Source: JBDTYT01 sp040005555
Lineage (GTDB): Bacteria; Actinomycetota; UBA4738; HRBIN12
Assembly: GCA_040005555.1 (NCBI GenBank)
Contig: JBDTYT010000076.1
Coordinates: 1-7,835, forward strand
Length of the DNA stretch: 7,835 nt
Direction of reading: 5' to 3'
Numbering within the stretch: the stretch's first letter is position 1; each line of letters starts with the position of its first letter. The notes under the pieces were generated by a model. It did not search any database. It was not told the DNA's origin and was given only the letters and a program-made list of their open reading frames with translations. Made by a program: the position numbers and the translations under genes. Shown in pieces: positions 1 to 5,530 of the stretch.

Positions 1-930
1 ATGGCCTGCAGCTTCTTCGGGCTCGAGTGCACCGTGTACATGGTGAGGGCTTCCTACGACCAGAAGCCGTACCGCCGGGTGTTCATGGAGACGTTCGGGG
101 CGAACGTGCTGGCCTCGCCGTCCACGACGACGAACGCCGGGCGCGGGGTCCTCGATGCCCATCCGGGCTCGACGGGCTCGCTCGGGATCGCGATCAGCGA
201 AGCGGTGGAGGACGCTGCGACCCATGAGGACACGAACTACGCGCTCGGCAGCGTGCTCGGGCACGTGCTGCTGCATCAGAGCGTGATCGGTCTCGAGGCG
301 CAGCAGCAGATGGAGCTCGCCGGCGAGCAACCCGATGTGATCGTCGGGTGCGTCGGCGGCGGCTCGAACTTCGCCGGCATCTCGTACCCGTTCATGGCGG
401 AGAAGCTCCGGGGAAATTCGAACACCCGGTTCCTCGCGACCGAGCCGGCAGCGTGTCCGACGCTCACGAAGGGCGTGTTCGCCTACGACTACGGCGATAC
501 CGCGCAGATGGCGCCGATCGTACCGATGTACACGCTCGGCCACGACTTCGTACCGGCGCCGGTGCATGCCGGAGGGTTGCGGTACCACGGCGACGCGCCG
601 TCCATCTCCCTCCTCGTGCGCGAGGGATACATGGAGGCGAAGGCGTACACGCAGAACGCGATCTTCGAGTCGGCGGTGCTGTTCGCGAAGACTCAGGGGA
701 TCGTCCCCGCCCCCGAGCCGGCTCACGCGATCAAGGGCGCGATCGAGGAAGCCATCGCAGCGAAGGAGGCCGGTGAGGAGCGCGTGATCTTGTTCAACCT
801 GTGCGGCCACGGTCATTTCGACATGCAGGCGTACGACGACTACTTGAACGGACGCCTGCCCGAGATCGAGTTCGATGTCGCCGACCAGCAGGCCGCGCTC
901 GCGAACCTGCCGGAGGTTCCCGTCGGCTGA
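1..930 (+). CDS. trpB: TrpB2-type tryptophan synthase beta-like PLP enzyme, 5' end missing
   Basis: Fold-type II PLP enzyme of the TrpB2 branch (TrpB-like, usually about 420-460 residues). The family condenses indole, or a related nucleophile, with an activated serine in the cytoplasm; some archaeal members prefer O-phosphoserine. About 309 residues are visible. The window opens in the middle of the protein: the first visible residues (ACSFFGLECTVYMVRASYDQKPYRR) belong to the conserved region after the PLP-lysine segment, so the lysine lies off the left edge and the ATG at base 1 is internal. The glycine-rich phosphate-binding loop GGGSN is at visible residues 119-123. The motif GGLRYHGDAPSISLL, typical of TrpB2 rather than TrpB1, lies at about residues 191-205. 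No trpA or other trp gene is visible, as expected for stand-alone TrpB2. The last 56 bases overlap the next gene. Family assignment is firm; the physiological substrate is not known. Confidence 0.93.
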   Translation: MACSFFGLECTVYMVRASYDQKPYRRVFMETFGANVLASPSTTTNAGRGVLDAHPGSTGSLGIAISEAVEDAATHEDTNYALGSVLGHVLLHQSVIGLEAQQQMELAGEQPDVIVGCVGGGSNFAGISYPFMAEKLRGNSNTRFLATEPAACPTLTKGVFAYDYGDTAQMAPIVPMYTLGHDFVPAPVHAGGLRYHGDAPSISLLVREGYMEAKAYTQNAIFESAVLFAKTQGIVPAPEPAHAIKGAIEEAIAAKEAGEERVILFNLCGHGHFDMQAYDDYLNGRLPEIEFDVADQQAALANLPEVPVG

Positions 931-1426
931 GGCCGAGGTCCGCCGGATCCAGGAGCAGGACCTGGAGTTGCTCAACCGGCTTCAGCCGATCTGGAGCTCG
1001 CACGAGTATGCGAAGCGTCTCGCGGCGCAACACCGCCACGAGATGGTCCACGTCGTCGCCTGGGACGGGGCCGTTCCCGTCGGACGCGGGATGGTGCTGT
1101 TCCCAGCGCACGAGGAGTGGTCGATCTTCGCTCACCGCGAGCGCTGCGCCGAGGTCCGCGACGTCGCAGTCATGCCGAGCCACCGCCGCCGCGGCATCGC
1201 GGCGAGGATGATGGAGGTGTTGGAGGGCGCGGCCCGCCAGAGCGGCATGCCGCGGATCGGCCTGTCGGTGTCGTTGTCGGATGATGCCGCCCCGGCTCGC
1301 GCGATGTATCAGGCGCTCGGATACCGGCATGCGCACGGGCCGATGATCTCGAGCGTGAACCTGGATGGGGACGCGGGCCCGATACCCGTCGGCGGTGTGC
1401 TCACGTTCCTGGTGAAGGAGCTGTGA
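875..1426 (+). CDS. GNAT-family N-acetyltransferase
   Basis: Cytoplasmic acetyltransferase of the GNAT superfamily, which moves an acetyl group from acetyl-CoA to an amine; the substrate cannot be told. The acetyl-CoA-binding motif A is clear: VRDVAVMPSHRRRGIAARMM at residues 94-113, with the pyrophosphate loop RRRGIA at 104-109. The C-terminal part has the usual ARAMYQALGY element (141-150). Length (183 residues) is normal for a single GNAT domain. The start is uncertain. ATG 875 is the only nearby canonical start, but it gives a 56-base overlap with the TrpB2 gene, and the first 20 residues look like an out-of-frame reading of that gene. Domain similarity begins at about VRRIQEQDLELL (base 938), where the codon is GTC. 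The gene probably forms a transcription unit with the TrpB2 gene. Its last 26 bases overlap the convergent sigma factor gene. Confidence 0.85.
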   Translation: MSPTSRPRSRTCRRFPSAEAEVRRIQEQDLELLNRLQPIWSSHEYAKRLAAQHRHEMVHVVAWDGAVPVGRGMVLFPAHEEWSIFAHRERCAEVRDVAVMPSHRRRGIAARMMEVLEGAARQSGMPRIGLSVSLSDDAAPARAMYQALGYRHAHGPMISSVNLDGDAGPIPVGGVLTFLVKEL

Positions 1427-2582
1427 CCTCGCGAAGGCGTCGCTCGAGGAACGTTCGCTCCCGTGGGTTCGTTGCCAGTTCGAGCGCCCTGCGGTAGGCC
1501 ATCGCCGACTCGTCGTTGCGTTGCAGCCGCCGGAGCAGGTCCGCCCGTGCCGAGTGGAACAGGTGGTACCGATCGAGTTCGTCCTGCAGCGCATCGACCA
1601 AGGGAAGTCCGATGCCCGGACCGTCGGCCATCGCGACCGCGACGGCGCGGTTCAGGCCGACCACCGGCGAGGGAGACATGGCTGCGAGCGTGGTGTAGAG
1701 CGCCACGATCTGTGCCCAGTCGGTGTCCTGGGGACGAGCGGCTCGATCGTGGAGAGCGGCGATCGCCGCTTGCACCTGATACGGACCGGGGTGCTGAGTT
1801 TCCATCGCCTGATCCAATTCGTCCAAACCCTCCGCGATCATCGACCGATCCCACTGCGAGCGGTCCTGGTCGTCGAGCAGTACGAGATCTCCCGCCGGAT
1901 CGACACGCGAATCGCGTCTCGCGTGTTGGAGGAGCATGAGCGCGAGCAAACCCCGCGCCTCGGGCTCCCGGGGCATGAGCCGCACGAGCACGCGGGTGAG
2001 GCGGATCGCCTCCTCGCACAGTTCCGATCGCACCAGCGGCCCCTCGGTGGCCCGATAGCCCTCGTTGAAGATCAGGTACAACGCCGCGAGCACCGCGGGC
2101 ACGCGCTCGGGCAGGAGCTCAGCGGGCGGCACCCGGTAGGGGATGCCGGCCGAGGCGATCTTCCGTTTCGCGCGCACGAGACGCTGCGCCATCGTCGCCT
2201 CGCTCGTGAGGAAGGCTCGGGCGATCTCCGGCGTCGTCAGCCCGCCGAGCGTCCGCAGGGTGAGCGCGACGCGGGCGTCGAGGGCGAGCGCCGGGTGGCA
2301 GCACGTGAAGATCAGTCGCAGCCGGTCGTCTGGGATCTGGCTCACGTCGGTCTCGTCTCCGCCGAGCGTCTCGAGCTCCGCGAGCTGATCGAGTGTCTCG
2401 GTCTTGTCGCGGAGGGTGCGCTCACGTCGTAGCCGGTCGATCGCCCGGTTCCGGGCGGTCGTGGTGATCCACGCGCCCGGGTTGTCGGGGATGCCGCGCC
2501 GGGGCCACGTCTCGAGTGCCGCGGCGAACGCCTCCTGGACCGCGTCCTCGGCGAGATCGAAGTCGCCGAGGACGCGGATCAA
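1401..2582 (-). CDS. ECF42-type RNA polymerase sigma factor with C-terminal TPR extension
   Basis: Extracytoplasmic-function sigma factor that directs RNA polymerase to its own promoter class. From the TTG start given here (393 residues): region 2 spans about 1-55 (DLAEDAVQEAF, PGAWITTTARNRAIDRLRRE). Region 4 spans about 85-142 (DDRLRLIFTCCHPAL, then the helix-turn-helix TTPEIARAFLTSEATMAQRL). A long C-terminal extension follows with the DUF6596 hallmark LYLIFNEGY at 158-166 and a TPR-like end (GLNRAVAVAMADG, AYRRALELATNPRERTFLERRL). This layout defines group ECF42, which has no anti-sigma factor and is encoded next to DGPF proteins, as here. In ECF42 the extension is thought to control activity. 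The start is a problem: in-frame coding similarity continues upstream (LELVDRLFRREQGRAVATL) to about base 2666, but between the DGPF stop and TTG 2582 there is no ATG, GTG or TTG, only CTG at 2618. The TTG start would remove the beginning of region 2. Convergent with and overlapping the GNAT gene by 26 bases. Confidence 0.92.
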   Translation of the reverse strand: MIRVLGDFDLAEDAVQEAFAAALETWPRRGIPDNPGAWITTTARNRAIDRLRRERTLRDKTETLDQLAELETLGGDETDVSQIPDDRLRLIFTCCHPALALDARVALTLRTLGGLTTPEIARAFLTSEATMAQRLVRAKRKIASAGIPYRVPPAELLPERVPAVLAALYLIFNEGYRATEGPLVRSELCEEAIRLTRVLVRLMPREPEARGLLALMLLQHARRDSRVDPAGDLVLLDDQDRSQWDRSMIAEGLDELDQAMETQHPGPYQVQAAIAALHDRAARPQDTDWAQIVALYTTLAAMSPSPVVGLNRAVAVAMADGPGIGLPLVDALQDELDRYHLFHSARADLLRRLQRNDESAMAYRRALELATNPRERTFLERRLREVTAPSPGT

Positions 2583-2666
2583 GGTGGCTACCGCCCGGCC
2601 CTGCTCACGCCGGAACAGACGGTCGACGAGCTCGAGCGCGTCGCGTGGTTCCTCCGAAACGACTCC

Positions 2667-3014
2667 CTACATCGCGTCGACGGGCCGGACCTCGATCGAG
2701 CCGTTAGCCGCCGTGGGGATCTTCGACGCGGCCTCGATCGCCTGGTCCAGGTTCTCGCACTCGATGAGGTAGTAGCCGCCGAGCTGCTCCTTCGTCTCGG
2801 CGAACGGGCCGTCGGTGGTCACCGTCTCGCCGCCCCGGACGCGGACGGTGGTGGCGTGCGAGGTGTCGTGCAGCGCGTCGCCGGCCCGCATCCATCCCTT
2901 GTCCGCGAGCCACTTCGAGTACTCCCCGTACGCCTGCCCGAGCTTGGCGCCCTCCTCCTCGGTCATCTGCGCGCCCACGGTCTCGTCGCCGTAGATCAAC
3001 AACATGTACTGCAT
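2667..3014 (-). CDS. DGPF-domain (YCII-related) protein, ECF42 partner
   Basis: Small cytoplasmic protein (115 residues) of the YCII/DGPF superfamily, a ferredoxin-like fold. The N-terminus MQYMLLIYGDE and the name-giving motif TDGPFAETKEQLGGYYLIE (about residues 67-85, DGPF at 68-71) are diagnostic. The molecular function of DGPF proteins is unsettled; they are the usual neighbours and main regulatory targets of ECF42 sigma factors. An in-frame ATG 42 bases further upstream (3056) exists, but the sequence from there, MKRRRGSPGTKEER, is not family-like, and a strong ribosome binding site lies just before 3014, so 3014 is preferred. The gene is first in an operon with the sigma factor. Its TAG stop is in the same frame as the sigma gene and is the only stop between the two. 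It sits downstream of an ECF42-like promoter. Confidence 0.92.
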   Translation of the reverse strand: MQYMLLIYGDETVGAQMTEEEGAKLGQAYGEYSKWLADKGWMRAGDALHDTSHATTVRVRGGETVTTDGPFAETKEQLGGYYLIECENLDQAIEAASKIPTAANGSIEVRPVDAM

Positions 3015-3017
3015 GCG

Positions 3018-3026
3018 CTCCTCCTT
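3018..3026 (-). promoter_or_regulatory. Ribosome binding site of the DGPF gene
   Basis: On the minus strand AAGGAGGAG stands 3 bases before ATG 3014, with the GGAGG core 5 bases from it. This near-perfect Shine-Dalgarno site decides the start in favour of ATG 3014 over the in-frame ATG at 3056. Confidence 0.8.
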
Positions 3027-3062
3027 CGTCCCGGGCGACCCTCGTCGCCGCTTCACCCTAAC

Positions 3063-3089
3063 GACGAACGGTCCCCGGCGATATCGACA
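3063..3089 (-). promoter_or_regulatory. Putative ECF42-type promoter of the DGPF-sigma operon
   Basis: Reading the minus strand: TGTCGA (3089-3084), a 17-base spacer, then CGTC (3066-3063). As I recall it, the published ECF42 consensus is TGTCGA at -35 with a CGAC/CGTC-like -10, and 16-17 bases is the normal ECF spacing. Transcription would start near 3055-3057, giving a leader of about 42 bases with the ribosome binding site at its end. A TANNNT box (TAGGGT, 3060-3055) lies just downstream and could be a housekeeping -10, but no good -35 was found for it. The match suggests that the sigma factor activates its own operon. Confidence 0.6.
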
Positions 3090-3129
3090 ACCGGGAGCTT
3101 GAGTCGGCCGATGTGCCCGACCCAGGCGC

Positions 3130-3135
3130 TAGGCT
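3130..3135 (+). promoter_or_regulatory. Putative -10 box giving a leaderless acyl-CoA dehydrogenase mRNA
   Basis: TAGGCT fits the actinobacterial -10 pattern TANNNT and ends 8 bases before ATG 3144. A transcript would therefore start at or next to the start codon. There is no convincing Shine-Dalgarno site in the gap and no recognisable -35 at the usual distance. Confidence 0.45.
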
Positions 3136-3143
3136 AAGCGGAC

Positions 3144-4313
3144 ATGGCTCCCGGCGTCGATCCCGTTGACATCCTCGATATCGACCACGAGCTCACCGAC
3201 GAGGAGCGAGCGATCCGCGACGCCGTCCGCGCCTTCGTGGGAACCGAGATCTTGCCCGGCATCGGCGATTGGTTCGAGGCGGGCGAGTTCCCGCGCGAGG
3301 TCGGCAAAGGCCTTGCCGATCTCGGTTTGCTCGGTATGCATCTCACCGGGTACGAGTGCGCCGGCGCGAACGCCGTGAGCTACGGCCTCGCGTGTCTGGA
3401 GCTCGAGGCTGGCGACAGTGGGTTCCGCTCGTTCGTCTCGGTGCAGGGTTCATTGTGCATGTTCCCGATCTGGAAGTTCGGGTCCAAGGAGCAGAAGCAG
3501 ACGTACTTGCCCTCGATGGCGCGCGGAGAGCTCATCGGATGCTTCGGACTCACGGAGCCGGACTTCGGCAGCGACCCGGGGAACATGCGCTCGAGCGCCC
3601 GGCGCGACGGATCGGATTGGGTCCTGAGCGGCACGAAGATGTGGATCACGAACGGAGGCATCGCAGATCTGGCGATCGTCTGGGCGCAGACCGACGACGG
3701 CATCCGTGGGTTCATCGTCCCCACCGAAAGCCCCGGCTTCTCGACGAAGGACATCCATCGCAAGCTCTCGTTGCGGGCGTCCGTGACCTCCGAACTCGTC
3801 CTCGACGAGGTACGCCTGCCCGCCGAGGCCGTCCTGCCCGAGGCCGTGGGCCTGAGGGGCCCGCTCGCGTGCTTGTCCGAGGCTCGCTTCGGGATCGTGT
3901 GGGGCGCACTGGGCGCGGCGCGCGCGTGCTACGAGAGCGCGCTCGAGCATGCGAAGACGCGCGTGCAGTGGGGCAAGCCGATCGCGGGGTTCCAGCTCAC
4001 GCAGGAGAAGCTGGCGAACATGGCGCTCGAGCTCAACCTCGGGACGCTGCTGGCGCTCCACCTTGGGCGGATGAAGGACGAAGGCCGGGTCCGACCCGAG
4101 CACATCAGCTTCGGCAAGCTGAACAACGTGCGGGAGGCGTTGAAGATCGCCCGGGAGGCCCGCACGATCCTGGGCGCCAGCGGCATCACGCTCGAGTACC
4201 CGGTCATCCGGCACATGAACAACCTCGAATCGGTTCTCACGTATGAGGGCACGAGCGAGATCCACACCTTGATCCTCGGCCAGGCGATCACCGGAGAGCG
4301 TGCGTTCGAGTGA
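3144..4313 (+). CDS. gcdH: Acyl-CoA dehydrogenase, glutaryl-CoA dehydrogenase type
   Basis: FAD enzyme of 389 residues. Glutaryl-CoA dehydrogenase oxidises and decarboxylates glutaryl-CoA to crotonyl-CoA in lysine, tryptophan and benzoyl-CoA breakdown, passing electrons to electron transfer flavoprotein. The sequence follows GCDH along its whole length: LELEAGDSGFRSFVSVQGS near 84-102, the FAD/substrate segment CFGLTEPDFGSDP (133-145), WITNGGIADLAIVWA (167-181), IRGFIVPTESPG, KLSLRASVTSELVLDEV, and TYEGTSEIHTLILGQAITG near the end. Glu368 in YEGT matches the catalytic base of human GCDH, and Arg95 in DSGFRS matches the arginine that binds the substrate carboxylate, which argues for a dicarboxyl-CoA substrate. 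Length is normal for GCDH without a transit peptide. It appears to be transcribed alone, from a leaderless-type promoter to a hairpin after the stop. No other glutarate-pathway gene is visible. A related dehydrogenase with a different acid side chain remains possible. Confidence 0.9.
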   Translation: MAPGVDPVDILDIDHELTDEERAIRDAVRAFVGTEILPGIGDWFEAGEFPREVGKGLADLGLLGMHLTGYECAGANAVSYGLACLELEAGDSGFRSFVSVQGSLCMFPIWKFGSKEQKQTYLPSMARGELIGCFGLTEPDFGSDPGNMRSSARRDGSDWVLSGTKMWITNGGIADLAIVWAQTDDGIRGFIVPTESPGFSTKDIHRKLSLRASVTSELVLDEVRLPAEAVLPEAVGLRGPLACLSEARFGIVWGALGAARACYESALEHAKTRVQWGKPIAGFQLTQEKLANMALELNLGTLLALHLGRMKDEGRVRPEHISFGKLNNVREALKIAREARTILGASGITLEYPVIRHMNNLESVLTYEGTSEIHTLILGQAITGERAFE

Positions 4314-4314
4314 C

Positions 4315-4336
4315 CCGGCGCCCGGTCGCTCGCCGG
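4315..4336 (+). terminator. Hairpin just after the acyl-CoA dehydrogenase stop
   Basis: CCGGCG (4315-4320) and CGCCGG (4331-4336) form a 6-bp all-GC stem around a 10-base loop, starting 2 bases after the TGA stop and ending 9 bases before the next promoter-like box. No T-run follows, so it is at best an actinobacterial-style terminator without a U-tract. Confidence 0.4.
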
Positions 4337-4345
4337 AGCCGCGTG

Positions 4346-4351
4346 TAGCCT
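4346..4351 (+). promoter_or_regulatory. Putative -10 box upstream of the 62-residue protein and mutY
   Basis: TAGCCT fits TANNNT. Transcription from it would start near 4358 and leave a leader of about 33 bases before ATG 4391. No clear -35 was found. It lies after the hairpin that closes the previous gene, which supports a separate transcription unit. Confidence 0.35.
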
Positions 4352-4380
4352 GAAGCACAAGCACATAACCGCATGCCATC

Positions 4381-4387
4381 AGGAGGG
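4381..4387 (+). promoter_or_regulatory. Ribosome binding site of the 62-residue protein
   Basis: AGGAGGG ends 3 bases before ATG 4391. It lies downstream of the in-frame ATG at 4373, so it fixes 4391 as the start. Confidence 0.75.
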
Positions 4388-4390
4388 ACC

Positions 4391-4579
4391 ATGACCCGCG
4401 ACATCGATTGGACGCTCTTCGAGAAGGCCGTCGAGATCACCGCCTCCGCGACGCGTGGTGCCCTGGGCGGCGAGAACAGCCAGCCACCCGCGTTCGTCGC
4501 CGACGTGTTCCGCGAGGTGTGGACCGCGCTCAAGGACGCCGTGGGCGACCTGCCGGACCGGGGACGGACGGGGTTCTAG
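4391..4579 (+). CDS. Small conserved-looking hypothetical protein (62 residues)
   Basis: I do not recognise a named family. The protein is soluble-looking, with no signal peptide, membrane segment or cysteine. It appears mostly helical: an N-terminal part DWTLFEKAVEITASATRGALGG, a short linker ENSQPP, a second helix AFVADVFREVWTALKDAVGDL, and a polar tail ending RGRTGF. A strong ribosome binding site, a promoter-like box and ordinary codon use support a real gene. It stops 8 bases before the point where MutY similarity begins, so the two are probably co-transcribed. My impression, unchecked, is that similar small proteins occur in other uncultured actinobacteria. Function unknown; a small regulator or adaptor is only a guess. 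Confidence 0.75.
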   Translation: MTRDIDWTLFEKAVEITASATRGALGGENSQPPAFVADVFREVWTALKDAVGDLPDRGRTGF

Positions 4580-5487
4580 GCTCGACGATCGAGACCGCCT
4601 CGACGCCCCCCACGACCCGCGACCGCGAGGCGCTCGTCGAGTGGTTCGTCCCGAGGAGCCGCGTCTATCCGTGGCGCCGGACGCGGGATCCGTACCGCAT
4701 CCTCGTGTCGGAGGTGATGCTGCAACAGACGCAGGCGGCCCGCGTGGTGGGCGCGTATCGATCGTTCCTGCGCTCGTTCCCGTCGCTTCCGTCGCTCGCG
4801 AAGGCACGGCGGAGCGCGGTCCTCGCCGCGTGGGGTGGGCTCGGCTATCCGCGACGCGCCGTGGCGCTCTCCCAGGCGGCTCGCGCGATCGTCGATGATC
4901 TCGGGGGCGCGGTCCCGTCCGAACCCACTGCCTTGCAGGAGCTCCAGGGCATCGGGCCGTACACGGCCGCCGCGGTAGCTTCCATCGCGTTCGGCGTCCC
5001 GGTGGCGGCTGTCGACACGAACGTGCGCCGGATCGTCGCTCGGGTCGCCTACGGAACGCACGCCGATGACGTCGCGCCGGCGGATCTGGCCGCGCTCGCC
5101 GGGCAGTGGCTCGATCCTCGCGCGCCGGGCGCGTGGAACCAGGCGCTCATGGATCTCGGCCGCGAGGTATGTCGTCCCACTCGCCCGCGGTGCGACGCGT
5201 GTCCGCTCGCAAGCTCCTGTCGCTTCCGTGCGCGCGGGGCGCAACCTCGCGCCTCACGCAAGAAGCACCCATCCTTCGAGGGGTCGTTGCGGCAAGCGCG
5301 CGGCGCCGTGCTGCGCGAGCTCCGGGCCGCTCCGTCCTGCACCGTGGCGACGCTCGTGAGAAGCACGGGACTCCCGATCGATCGCGTCACGGAAGCCGTG
5401 CGCGGCTTGGCGGCCGATGGCATCGCTCGTGCGACCCGAGCCGCGACCGAGGGCCACCCGCGCGCCCGCGTGGCGCTGGCCGACTGA
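4519..5487 (+). CDS. mutY: A/G-specific adenine DNA glycosylase MutY
   Basis: Base-excision repair enzyme that removes adenine mispaired with 8-oxoguanine. Visible hallmarks: YPWRRTRDPYRILVSEVMLQQTQ with the catalytic glutamate (codon at 4711), the helix-hairpin-helix LQGIGPYTA, the catalytic aspartate in VDTNV (codon at 5014), and a 4Fe-4S loop C-X6-C-X2-C-X5-C (CRPTRPRCDACPLASSC). The VDTNVRR form and the C-terminus, a winged-helix-like RQARGAVLREL region in place of the Nudix-like domain, resemble the short MutY of mycobacteria (about 300 residues). The helix-hairpin-helix has Gln where Pro is usual (LPGIG). The start is unresolved: GTG 4519 is the nearest canonical in-frame start, but it overlaps the preceding gene by 61 bases and gives an un-MutY-like N-terminus. 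Similarity begins near base 4588, where only ACG and ATC codons are available. Probably co-transcribed with the 62-residue protein; convergent with the LLM gene. Confidence 0.92.
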   Translation: MDRAQGRRGRPAGPGTDGVLGSTIETASTPPTTRDREALVEWFVPRSRVYPWRRTRDPYRILVSEVMLQQTQAARVVGAYRSFLRSFPSLPSLAKARRSAVLAAWGGLGYPRRAVALSQAARAIVDDLGGAVPSEPTALQELQGIGPYTAAAVASIAFGVPVAAVDTNVRRIVARVAYGTHADDVAPADLAALAGQWLDPRAPGAWNQALMDLGREVCRPTRPRCDACPLASSCRFRARGAQPRASRKKHPSFEGSLRQARGAVLRELRAAPSCTVATLVRSTGLPIDRVTEAVRGLAADGIARATRAATEGHPRARVALAD

Positions 5488-5530
5488 GCACGATCCATCC
5501 CCAGGCCGAACGGGTGGGATGACCGCTCAG
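5484..5530. terminator. Imperfect hairpin between convergent mutY and LLM genes
   Basis: CTGAGC (5484-5489) pairs with GCTCAG (5525-5530), and inside it ATCC (5493-5496) with GGAT (5517-5520) and CCC (5499-5501) with GGG (5512-5514), leaving a 10-base loop. The arms contain the stop codons of both convergent genes. It could end transcription from both sides, but the stem is broken by internal loops and there is no T-run. Confidence 0.35.

Noticed and set aside
1..3. ATG at base 1 as the true start of the TrpB2 gene
   Set aside because: TrpB2 proteins are about 420-460 residues and the PLP lysine region is absent here; the ATG is an internal methionine codon at the window edge.
1521..2432. 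303-codon plus-strand open frame opposite the sigma factor
   Set aside because: Antisense to a gene with clear sigma regions; composition is typical of an antisense shadow and it has no motif.
3015..3056. ATG 3056 as the start of the DGPF protein
   Set aside because: The extra 14 residues are not family-like and cover the ribosome binding site before ATG 3014.
3269..4379. Long plus- and minus-strand open frames over the acyl-CoA dehydrogenase
   Set aside because: The dehydrogenase matches its family over its full length; the others are out-of-frame readings with no domain signal.
4373..4390. ATG 4373 as the start of the 62-residue protein
   Set aside because: The strong AGGAGGG lies downstream of it and points to ATG 4391.
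4576..5244. 222-codon minus-strand open frame opposite mutY
   Set aside because: The sense strand carries all MutY catalytic and Fe-S residues; the antisense frame is Arg-rich and unstructured.
4391..5487. A fusion or frameshift joining the 62-residue protein to MutY
   Set aside because: The small gene has a proper stop and MutY similarity begins only after it; nothing shows that the two belong to one protein.
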